Shown piece after piece: positions 35,492 through 44,800 of a stretch of 64,000 bases of DNA. This DNA is from Pyxidicoccus xibeiensis (GTDB taxonomy: Bacteria > Myxococcota > Myxococcia > Myxococcales > Myxococcaceae). Position 1 is the first letter of the stretch; every line of letters starts with the position of its first letter. The notes under the pieces are model-generated. The model was given only the letters and a program-made list of their open reading frames with translations. It made no database searches and was not told the origin of the DNA. The translations under genes and the position numbers were made by a program. The stretch spans positions 806,001-870,000 of the forward strand of contig NZ_JAJVKV010000004.1 of the NCBI RefSeq assembly GCF_024198175.1, given 5' to 3'.

Positions 35492-38400
35492 TTGGGCCTC
35501 CTCACCGTATCGACGATGGCGTCGAGCACTTCTTGCGTCCACGGATGGACGGTGTCAGAGCCGCGTGTCGAAGCCCAGTCGGCAAGCTCCTCCGCGGTCT
35601 CCGGCTTGATGGACACATGTCCCTCCGGGGGCGGGTCACACACGGCCTTCAAGCACCTGAGCTTCGTCGTGTCGATGACCTGGGCCTTTTCGCCCGGCTT
35701 GGCTGCCTGCTCCAACGTTTCGAAGGTGGACAGCCCCTTCTTGTCCAGGCCGGGACGAGGGGTCATGTTCTGCGCGGTGTCCGAGCCCTGCCGGTAGACG
35801 AGCTTCGGTGGCTCCTTCGCCGCGGGAGCCAGGTCCTTCGCGTCAGGGCACTTCTCGTTGTTGTGCACGAAGGCCGACAGCTCGCCGACGAAGTAGGTGT
35901 GGAAGTCCTCCACCTCGAAGTTGAAGACCGTCGCCGCGGACTGCCGCCACGTCGCCCTCAGCACGCGCAGCCAGCCGCCGTGCGCGCTCGGCACCTGCAT
36001 GCCGGGCAGCAGGTGTCCCGCCTGCGTCCAGCCCCGGCCCTCCACCCAGAACGGGTGGTCCGGCGTCGCACCAATCGTCTCGCTGCGCCCGTCCTCCGAG
36101 CCCAGCTCCACGTCGATGATGGGCTTGTCGGGTGTCACCTTGAGGTGCACCACCCGCCTCCACCCGGACTCACCCGTGGTGTCGCTGCGCGCCCAGACCT
36201 CGTCGCCGGCCTGCACCTCTTCAATCGGCTTGAGGCCCTCCTTCGTCAGCACCGGCGTCCCGGCCACGAAGCAGCCGATACCCGGAATCTTGCAGTCACC
36301 TCCCGCGCACTTGCGGGCGGCATCCGCGGCCTCGTCCGTCTTGTTCAGCAGCTTCGCGCCATCACCGGCCTTGTCGGCCGCCTTCAGCGCATCCACCGCC
36401 TTGTCGCCCGCGCGCAGGACCTTGAGGCCGGCACTCGCGCCACCCGGAATGAAGGGCAGCGCCACCGCCACGCCGTCCGCCACCACGCCAATGACGTCGA
36501 GCACCTTGTCCGTCGTGGTGGTCTTCTCGTCCCACATGGCGATGCTCGCGATGCCCATGGTCAGGCTCGCCGCGTCCCAGAGCGTCTCCAGCGCCTCACC
36601 GGACGGGTCCACGTTGGACACCGGGTTGCCACCCGCATAGCCATACAGGTTGCACTGCACCGGGCTGCTCACGCACCGCCACGGCTGCTCCAGGAACAGC
36701 GGGTCCGGCGTCAGGAAGCGGTTGATGTACGGGTCGTAGTCCCGCACGCCCATCCGCACCACGCCCAGGTCCGCGTCGAAGCCCTTCTGCACGTAGTCCA
36801 GCACCGCCGCCACGTCCGGCTGCGTGGCCCGCAGGCCGAACGGAGACACCCGCCGCACCGTGCCGTTGGTGTCCGCCAGCAGCGTGCCGCGCAGGTCCGT
36901 GGCCACCAGCTGGAAGGTGCCTCCCTTCAGCAGGCCCACCAGCTGCCCGGCGAAGCGGAACGGCACCGTCAGGCCCGTGGCGTCCAGGTAGCCGCCACCC
37001 TCCAGGTACGCCGCCACCGGCAGACCGGCTTCCTTCTTCAGCAGCCGCTGGCCGTTCTCGTCATAGAGGTAGTCCCACACCTTCGTCCCACGCGTGGCCC
37101 GGGCCAGGTGCCCATGCGGACCGTAGGCGAAGGTCAGGTCGCCCTTGCCCACCGTGCGCCCCACCGGGTCCAACGTGTACGTCACTCCACCCGAGGTGAG
37201 CGTGGAGCCCGACGTCACCAGCTCGCGGCGGACACTTCCCTCCTGGATGGCGCTCGGCAGGCCGTTGCCCGCGTGCTCGTAGCCATACGTGCCGTTCGCA
37301 TCCGTCGCGCTCGTCAGGTACTTCTGCGGCGAGTAGCCATACTGGCGACGCAGGCTCGTGCCGCTCACGTTCAGCGCCTCGGACTCCACGAGCCCGCGAT
37401 TGTTGAAGCGCAGGTCCGTGTACGTGTTCCACCCCGGCCCAGAGAGTGAGAGGGCGATGCGCTCGCGCGTCAGCGGGTCATACCCGAGCGTCGCCTGGCC
37501 ATTGGTGGAGAAGGACGCGGTGCTCGGCTGACCGTTGGCGTCGTAGCCAAAGACGGCCAGCAGCTGACCGTTCAGCCACGACTCGCTCAGCCGGCCATGG
37601 ACGTCCCAGCGGTGCTGCCGCGTCGTGGAGGACTGCAGCGTCGGCGTGACGCCCTGCAGCTCCCAGACGGAGGTGGACTCCGACGCCACCTCGCCACCGT
37701 CGGAGTAGCCCAGCTGCGTCTCCACCTTGCGCCAGCCCGTCAGCGACAGCGTGCGGCGCACGGGCCTGCCGTCCGCGCGGTACTCCGTCAGCTTGGCGTA
37801 GCCCGGGCCTTCCACCGCCGTGACGAAGCCCTTCGTCGTCACCACGGTGGGCTGCGAGGGCGTCGCCCCGTCCCGGTAGTACCGGTACACCACGCTGCCC
37901 GTGCCGTCCGAGTGCGTCTCCGTGGTCAGCCGGCCCGCGCTGTCGTGAGCGAAGGCCACCTGCCGGACGGACGCGCCCGCCGGCGTGGTGAAGCGCTTGA
38001 GGTCCATCAGGCCGGTGACGGGCGCGTAGATGTACTCCACGCGCGCCACGTCCTGGCGCTCCAGCAGCGACACGCGGCCGTGCCCGTCGTAGCGGACCTT
38101 GTGCGTCTTGCCGCCCGGCAGGTCCACCTGCCGCAGCCGCTTCAGCGCGTCGTACCGGTAGCCGTACCGGGTCAGGGCCTCGTCCTCGTACGCCACCTGG
38201 AGTCCGCCCGCGTCCAGCACGCTGCGCGTCTGGAAGGCGCCGTTCTCCACCGCCGTGCGAGACAGCTGCCCCGCATTCAGCGAGAGGGACGTGGCCACCA
38301 GCTGCTCCACGCCGTCGTGGAAGGCCGCCGTGGCCGACGCGTCATGGCCGAACGTCGTGGCGCGGGAGTACGCCACCGCGCGCGCGCCCGCGAAGAGGCT

Positions 38401-41400
38401 CGCGTAGTCCAGCGCCTGCACGTCCACCGCGCCGCTCACGCCCGGGCGCATCCACTTGCGCAGCTCCGCGCGCGACGCCGTCCGCTCCACGATGCCGTCG
38501 AACACCCAGCCCTGCGGAATGCGCCGGGCCGTCGTCACCGCGTCGCCTCCGGCCGTCGAGTAGCCCACGCTCTCGCGCACCGCGCCCGACTGCACGTCCA
38601 CCAGCGACGTCATGAACACCGACGCCGGCACCGTCGCCGTGGCGAAGCGGTAGGAGTACGTCTCCTTCGGGTTCAGCTCCGAGCCGCCCAGGCTGTCCCA
38701 CTGCTTCGTCAGCCGCTCCTGCCCGTCATGGCGGAAGAACTGCTCGTAGCGCAGCGTGCCCCGGTCCACCTCCAGCGAGAGGATGTTGTCGGTGGCCGCG
38801 TCCCGCCCGGTCACCCGCGTCACCACGCCGTCCGGCGCCGTCACCTGCCGCAAGAGCCGCGTGCCCGGCGCATAGTCGAACACCGTCACCCCGCGCCCCG
38901 GCGCCGACACCGTGGCCAGCGTGTAGTCCGGCTGGTACGTCACGTCCTGCAGCGTCAGCGACAGCCCGCCCGCCACGCTGCTCACCTGCTCCACCAGGCC
39001 CACCGCGTTGCGGCGCAGCACGCCCTCGTGCCGGAAGTCCAGCGACATGTCCGCGTGCGTGCCCGTCTGGATGATGCGGCCCGGCAGGCAGTGCAGGTGG
39101 TTGACCAGCCCCGTGGGGCTCGCCCGCTCCGCCTCACGCACCAGCGTGCCGTGCGCGGTGAGCACTCGCACGCGCGACGGGCAGAGCTCCGCCGTGGAGT
39201 CCAGGTACTCGTACTCGGTGCGCTCGGAGAGGGACTGCGTGCCCGCCACGCTCCGCCAGCCGCGCACGTCCACGCTCGGCCGCTTCCAGGGGATGCCCTG
39301 GAACGTCGCGTCCGTGTACTGGGACGTGGTGAAGGACTCCACCTGCGACGCGTTCGCATCCCGCGTGCGCGACGCGGTCTGCACCCCCACGACGGCGTCC
39401 GTGAAGAGGAAGTCCATCTCCTGCGTCACCTGCAGGTCCTTCCGGGTGACGTGGCCGTAGCCCAGCAGGAAGCGGCCCACCTGGTGCACCTTCGGGTCGG
39501 TGTAGCCGTACCGGTACGTCACCGCGTCCTGCCCGCTCGACTCCACCTTCAGCGTGTCCAGCACCGCGTTGCGCTGGCCCACGCCCGGCGCCGCGGGCGC
39601 TCGGGTGTACTGGAAGGACAGCTTCGTCCCCTTCCCGTCATTCGCCGACGCCATGAGGCCGGTCCCCGGCGCGTTCAGCGCCACCGAGTACGCCTGCCCC
39701 AGCACCGCGAAGAAGACCTCCGTGTTGCCGCTGCCCGTGAAGTCCTGCACCACCGGGAAGCCCGCGTTGGCGCCCAGCGACGCCAGCCCCGGCACCTCCT
39801 TCTCCACCAGCCGGTCGCCCGTGTTCATGAACAGCCACGTCCCATACGGGCTGCCCAGCACCACGTCGCTCAGCCCGTCTCCGTTGGCCTCCACGAAGCT
39901 CAGCGAGTAGCTCGCCAGGTCCACCGGCATGCCGAACGACTCCGCCGTGTACGTCCACGGCGTCGACTCGAACTGGAAGCCGCCCTTGCCCGGATACACC
40001 AGCAGCTGGCTGGCGAAGCGCGTCACCAGGTCCGCCACGCTGTCGCCGTTGAAGTCATGCACCCAGAGGGCTTCCGGGGTGAAGGGCAGGTCCAGCGTGC
40101 CGCTCACCATGGCGCCGAAGCCGAAGCCCGTCGCCGTGCTCTGGTTGGGCACCACCGAGTAGCCGCCCGGGTACACCTGGATGAGGTCCGGCTGCCGGTC
40201 GCGGTTCAGGTCCACCAGCCGCCGCGTGCCATCCAGCGTCCACTGGTCCGGAAGCAGGGTCTGGTACAGCCGCGTACCGTCCCGACGGCAGAGGGCCAGC
40301 TCCGTCTGCGCCAGCGCCGGCTGGTAGTCCAGCGCCACCACGTGGTGCTCGGTGGAGTCCGCCTTCATCCGCGCCAGCGTGCGCGGCAGGTTGTTCGGGT
40401 CCGCCGCGGGCCGGCACCGGGGGTCCGCCGTGGGCGCGGCCGCGGGCAGCGGCTGGGAGCTGAAGCCGGTGTCCCCCTGGACGATGAGGGTGAAGTCCTC
40501 GTGGTCCTCCAGGTCGATACGCCCGTCCTCCCCGCTGTCCAGCGGCGTGCTGCCATACGGCATCGCCACCGCTTCCGAGTACGCCTGCATCACCGCGTCG
40601 AACGCGGGCACCTGGCGAGGCGCCGTCACCTGCAGCGTGGAGGTGGCCGACGTATACGCATACGTCGTCGCCGGAGGCTGCGCCCCCGACGCATACGTCT
40701 GCTGCACCGACGCCAGCCAGAAGGCCGGGCCCAGCCCGTCCTGCGAGTAGCTCAGCCCGTGGCTCCACCTCGGCGTCCACGCGCCCGTCGTCGCGTGCTT
40801 CGCGCTCACCGCCACCGCCGAGACGCGCCGGTCCAGCGTCAGCGGCACGCCGGGCCGGTAGTCCACGAAGGGCACCGGCGTCCACTCGTAGGTGAAGTCC
40901 ACCCGGTACTGGGAGTCGTCTCCCACGCCGCCGTACGAGGCGCGCTGGAGGAACGGGCGCCCGGAGGCATTCACCGTGTACTCCAGCTTCGTCTTCCGGC
41001 CCGTCGCCGTGACGACCTCCGTCAGGTACCAGGCATACGTCCCGCGCGGCGTCTGCACCCGCGCCACGCCGCCGAAGGTCCACCGGCTGCCGTCCGGCAG
41101 GTACGCGACGTACGTGTCCCCAGCGCCCGCCGCCACCCGCACCGCGCCCCTCATCCCCAGCGGGTACCACTTCCCGTCCGTGCCCTTCACCAGCCGGCCC
41201 CACGGGCCCGTCAGCTCGTCCGTCGCGTAGTCCAGCTCCCCCACCACCCGCGAGCGCGTCAGCGCCAGCGACGCCTGCCACCCCAGGCCCCACTCGCTGA
41301 TGCCTCCGTCCGGTGAGTACAGCGGGAAGATGCTGGCCAGCAGCGCACCGCGCTCCCCGGGCACCTGGAAGGACGATGCCAGCCCGAAGCCTCCCCGGCT

Positions 41401-41559
41401 GACATCCGACGGCCCGAAGGCCGTGCGCGCGTACTGCCCCACCAGTGAGCCGCGCTGCGGAGCGGCGAGCTCCGGCGGCTGTACCAGCACGTCATTGAAG
41501 GGCTGCGCGGTGGCGCTCCCCGCCACCAGCAACGCCAGACATTGCATTAAACGTCGCAT
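35488..41559 (-). CDS. Giant secreted SpvB/FG-GAP/RHS protein with Hint domain and C-terminal toxin
   Basis: 2023 residues from ATG at 41559, with AGGAGAGG upstream and a Sec signal (MRRLMQCLALLVAGSATAQ). Order: SpvB-like N-terminal domain (GGFGLASSFQVPGERGALLA, WGLGWQASLAL), FG-GAP/VCBS-like repeats around residues 450-610 (DLNRDRQPDL, DFNGDSVADL, EANGDGLSDV), many YD/RHS repeats, the RHS core DPYINRFLTPDPL near 1608, a Hint domain at about 1763-1901 (CFVAGTPV at its start, ATPDHPFWV, VHNN at its end), then a ~120-residue tail with VYRQGSD, TPRPG and GLSTF. The layout resembles the TcB-TcC cocoon of Tc toxins. Hint should cut to release the tail, which may be an ADP-ribosyltransferase-like toxin (low confidence). 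Confidence 0.9.
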   Translation of the reverse strand: MRRLMQCLALLVAGSATAQPFNDVLVQPPELAAPQRGSLVGQYARTAFGPSDVSRGGFGLASSFQVPGERGALLASIFPLYSPDGGISEWGLGWQASLALTRSRVVGELDYATDELTGPWGRLVKGTDGKWYPLGMRGAVRVAAGAGDTYVAYLPDGSRWTFGGVARVQTPRGTYAWYLTEVVTATGRKTKLEYTVNASGRPFLQRASYGGVGDDSQYRVDFTYEWTPVPFVDYRPGVPLTLDRRVSAVAVSAKHATTGAWTPRWSHGLSYSQDGLGPAFWLASVQQTYASGAQPPATTYAYTSATSTLQVTAPRQVPAFDAVMQAYSEAVAMPYGSTPLDSGEDGRIDLEDHEDFTLIVQGDTGFSSQPLPAAAPTADPRCRPAADPNNLPRTLARMKADSTEHHVVALDYQPALAQTELALCRRDGTRLYQTLLPDQWTLDGTRRLVDLNRDRQPDLIQVYPGGYSVVPNQSTATGFGFGAMVSGTLDLPFTPEALWVHDFNGDSVADLVTRFASQLLVYPGKGGFQFESTPWTYTAESFGMPVDLASYSLSFVEANGDGLSDVVLGSPYGTWLFMNTGDRLVEKEVPGLASLGANAGFPVVQDFTGSGNTEVFFAVLGQAYSVALNAPGTGLMASANDGKGTKLSFQYTRAPAAPGVGQRNAVLDTLKVESSGQDAVTYRYGYTDPKVHQVGRFLLGYGHVTRKDLQVTQEMDFLFTDAVVGVQTASRTRDANASQVESFTTSQYTDATFQGIPWKRPSVDVRGWRSVAGTQSLSERTEYEYLDSTAELCPSRVRVLTAHGTLVREAERASPTGLVNHLHCLPGRIIQTGTHADMSLDFRHEGVLRRNAVGLVEQVSSVAGGLSLTLQDVTYQPDYTLATVSAPGRGVTVFDYAPGTRLLRQVTAPDGVVTRVTGRDAATDNILSLEVDRGTLRYEQFFRHDGQERLTKQWDSLGGSELNPKETYSYRFATATVPASVFMTSLVDVQSGAVRESVGYSTAGGDAVTTARRIPQGWVFDGIVERTASRAELRKWMRPGVSGAVDVQALDYASLFAGARAVAYSRATTFGHDASATAAFHDGVEQLVATSLSLNAGQLSRTAVENGAFQTRSVLDAGGLQVAYEDEALTRYGYRYDALKRLRQVDLPGGKTHKVRYDGHGRVSLLERQDVARVEYIYAPVTGLMDLKRFTTPAGASVRQVAFAHDSAGRLTTETHSDGTGSVVYRYYRDGATPSQPTVVTTKGFVTAVEGPGYAKLTEYRADGRPVRRTLSLTGWRKVETQLGYSDGGEVASESTSVWELQGVTPTLQSSTTRQHRWDVHGRLSESWLNGQLLAVFGYDANGQPSTASFSTNGQATLGYDPLTRERIALSLSGPGWNTYTDLRFNNRGLVESEALNVSGTSLRRQYGYSPQKYLTSATDANGTYGYEHAGNGLPSAIQEGSVRRELVTSGSTLTSGGVTYTLDPVGRTVGKGDLTFAYGPHGHLARATRGTKVWDYLYDENGQRLLKKEAGLPVAAYLEGGGYLDATGLTVPFRFAGQLVGLLKGGTFQLVATDLRGTLLADTNGTVRRVSPFGLRATQPDVAAVLDYVQKGFDADLGVVRMGVRDYDPYINRFLTPDPLFLEQPWRCVSSPVQCNLYGYAGGNPVSNVDPSGEALETLWDAASLTMGIASIAMWDEKTTTTDKVLDVIGVVADGVAVALPFIPGGASAGLKVLRAGDKAVDALKAADKAGDGAKLLNKTDEAADAARKCAGGDCKIPGIGCFVAGTPVLTKEGLKPIEEVQAGDEVWARSDTTGESGWRRVVHLKVTPDKPIIDVELGSEDGRSETIGATPDHPFWVEGRGWTQAGHLLPGMQVPSAHGGWLRVLRATWRQSAATVFNFEVEDFHTYFVGELSAFVHNNEKCPDAKDLAPAAKEPPKLVYRQGSDTAQNMTPRPGLDKKGLSTFETLEQAAKPGEKAQVIDTTKLRCLKAVCDPPPEGHVSIKPETAEELADWASTRGSDTVHPWTQEVLDAIVDTVRRPK

Positions 41560-41694
41560 GAAGCCTCTCCTGAAGTGAGCCGTTCCCGGCCACTCCGGCT
41601 GGATTCCGAAACGCCCGGCACCCGCGAACGCGCCAGCGCCGGGCCACGAAGACAGGCCTCCGGCCATGGGCGCCGCGAAGGGCCCGGGAGCCAG

Positions 41695-41743
41695 AGGAAG
41701 AAACGAAGGGGCCCCGCCGCGCATGGACCTCGCGCGGCGGGGC
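41695..41743 (-). terminator. Terminator after the 1524-residue lipoprotein gene
   Basis: A 12-bp perfect stem, GCCCCGCCGCGC (41711-41722) with GCGCGGCGGGGC (41732-41743), 9-base loop. Reading on the minus strand it is followed by CCCTTCGTTTCTTCC. It sits 59 bp after the lipoprotein stop and 152 bp before the RHS start, so the RHS gene may need its own promoter or read-through. Confidence 0.7.
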
Positions 41744-41801
41744 GGAACACCGGCTCTTTTGCCCGGAGGCCGGTTCCCGGGAGCGGACAGGAGCTACGCC
41801 A

Positions 41802-44800
41802 CTACTGGCACTGAGGCACGCCCGGCAGCGTGGCGTTCGGACCCACCAGCTTCGGCTCCAGGCGCAGCCCGATGATGAGCTCGTCCGCGCTGGCCAGCGG
41901 GTTGGCGGGGTTGATGACCGTCTCCCCAGCCGCCGCACGCACGGGGTCCGGGTGCGGCACGTTCGGATACGCGCTGCGCAGACCCGACGGGCTCACGTGG
42001 AACGTGGTGAACGGCGACAGGCCGGTGGCGAAGTCGTGGCTCGGCAGGTTCCAGTAGCTCTGGAGCAGGCTGAGCGCATTTCCCGAGGGCCCGAGCAGGG
42101 TGTCGGTGGCCGGCGCGAGGTAGTTCGGGTTGATGAAGTCGTACTCATGCATGCCGGAGACCGCCGGGAAGCGCATCTCCGGGGAGACGACCAGGCCCGC
42201 CGAGTACTGCGTCACCGGGAAAGCGCGCGTCGTGGCCACGTACAGCCCCATCGTGCGGATGATGGGCGACGTCTGGGAGCACGACAGGTGCTCCTGCCCC
42301 TTCAGGTAGAAGTACTTCGGGTGGAGGGTGATGGACACGTCCTTGCCCGCCAGGAGGTTGCTCCAGACGGACTGGGACACCTCGAGGTCCACCTTGGACC
42401 AGTTGGTGTTCACCACCTTGTCGGGCCGGGGGATGCTGACGAACACATCCTCCAGCGTCGGCGCCGGGGCGCCAGTGCGCACGGTGACCAGCCGGTCGCG
42501 GACCGCGTCCGCCGCCTGCTGCGCCTCACGCGCCATCTCCACCATGCCCACCGTGGTGCTCAGCGGGTCCAGCTCCGTCAGGTCGTTGAGCTCCTCCTTC
42601 TCCGCCAGCGTCAGCTGCGCGAGCGTCTCCGGGTGCAGCAGGTCGATGACCGGCGACAGCCTGTCGGCCATCAGCTGCTCCAGCAGTGCCAGGTCCCGGC
42701 GCAGCTGCTTGCCGTCCAGGTTGCGCAGCGCCCACGCGGGCGCCAGGGCCAGCATGCGCGCCTGCGCCTGCGTGTGCTCGTAGTCCTTCGCCAGCATGTT
42801 CGCCTCGAGCACCAGCGCGCGAATCTGGCGCTCGATCTGCACCAGCTCCACCTCACGCTCGGCGTCCACAATCTCCTTCGAAATCCACGTCTCGAAGAGG
42901 TTGTGCAGGCTCTCCGGGTAGTAGCTCAGGTCCTGGCACGGCGGCAGCGTCACGGCCGGGTTCTCCGGGTCCGTGCGCGTGGGGTCCGCGCACGTCTCGT
43001 ACAGCTTCTGGTACGCCGTGTTGCGCAGGTGCGTGGCCTGGCTGGGCAGCATGCGGCCCTGGGCCACGTACGCCTCGATGCTCGGCCTGAGCGCCGTCTG
43101 CGTCACCAGCATCGCCTTGGCCAGGTCGCGGGCCGCGGCGGCCTTGGGCTGCATGTGCACCACCCGCGCGCTCAGCGCCTGGCTGCTGATGCCCGAGCAC
43201 CCGACCAGGTCGTTGACCACCAGGTAGAACTTGGACGGCTTGTCCGCCAGGATGGAGGTGTACGGCGCCTGCACCACCTGGACGGAGAGAGCATCAGCCC
43301 GGGCAGAGTACTCGACACCCGACTGGTCCGGCGGCATCTGCACCAGCAGCAGCGCGCCCACCGGCTGGTCCGGGAACGGCGCCCGGTCCGAGCGCACACC
43401 GCGCGCCATGGAGAAGCTGGAGCGCGTCTCCTTGCCGTCCGAGTTGGTCTCGCTGCGCGTCTGGCTCCAGGTCCTGCCGGCATCGTAGCCCACGCACCCC
43501 GTCAGGCTGGCGGTGAACGAGAAGAGCTGCTTGACGATGGGCACGTTGAGGTTGAGGCCCGCGCACAGCTTGGCGCCCCAGCTCCAGTTCTCGTACTTGC
43601 CGCTGCTGGTCACCGTCTGGTTGGAGGAGGCCTCATAGCTGCTGGACGTCTCGTTGAACGAGTAGCCCTCGGGGCCCGTCAGGATGGGGCCTCCGGAGTT
43701 GCTCAGCGCCAGCGGCTTGCCGCCGGGCAGCGGCACGTGCGTCAGCGCGCACGTCGGTGCCCACTGCCCGCTGACCTCGACGTTCAGCGTCTCACCCGCG
43801 GCGAGCACCCGGGTGAAGGGGGTGCCGTTCTCCAGCACCCGCATGTTCCGCACATCGTCGCCGCTGACGTACCGCGTGTCGCTCAGCGCGTCGAGGTTCA
43901 GCGTCTGCTCGTTCTTCACCATCTGCTGGCCCGAGGCCTGGATGGCCGGCACCAGCGCCTCGAAGCCCTTCATGAAGTCGCCATAGCGGGCCTCGTCCAC
44001 CGCATGGCTGATGCGCAGGCCGTTGAGGTCCAGGCTCAGGTCCGCCATCTGCCCGTGCAGCACCTCCATCCGGCCGACCGCGCCGTCCTGGGCCTGCTGG
44101 CTCTGCATCTGCGCCAGCAGCGCGTTCACCAGCGTCTGCCGCTGGCCCTCATAGGAGAGGATGGCCTGGTCCAGCGACTGGAGGGTCGTGTCGACGTCGG
44201 CGACGATCTGCGCCTGCTTGGCCCGGTCGAGCCCCACGTTCAGCAGCTGGCGGTCCGACGGCGAGAACAGCCCGTTGGTGGCGTAGGAGGCCACGCGCAC
44301 CTTGGCGTCCTTCAGCAGCGAGGCCACGCCCTGGGCGGACTGGGACAGCTGGTCCACGGAGGCCTCGGCCAGCAGCTCGCGCGTGTAGGGGGTGCTGGAG
44401 GGCAGGCCGAGCGCGTCCTTCACGGCCGACTGGAACGCGGAGTGGTTCGCCGCCAGCTGCGTGAACGGCGCGAGCGACACGGTGGTCTCCCCGGCCGGGG
44501 TGTACGGCAGCCGCCACTTCGCGTCCACCAGCGTGGCGCTGTCCTTCAGCGTGTTGAGCGTGGCGGCGTCATCCAGGTTGGCCATCAGCGACCAGAGCTG
44601 GCTCGTCGCCGAGGCCGCGCCGGTGCACGTCTTGAAGCGGCAGCCCAGGTCATGCAGCTGGCTGACGTCCTTCAGGCGCTCCTCCACGCCACGCAGCGAG
44701 TCGCCCATCACCATCAGCAGGGGGGCGTGCGTCATCGGCATCGCCCCGCCGGGCAGGGGGGTGAACGCGGCGGTCAGCATCTGGCGGTCCGCCACCAGGC

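Noticed and set aside
37597..41316. Long plus-strand open frame of more than 1200 codons opposite the RHS gene
   Set aside because: Its translation is rich in His, Arg, Gln and Pro with no domain pattern; the minus strand has a signal peptide, repeats and motifs. It is a G/C-bias shadow.
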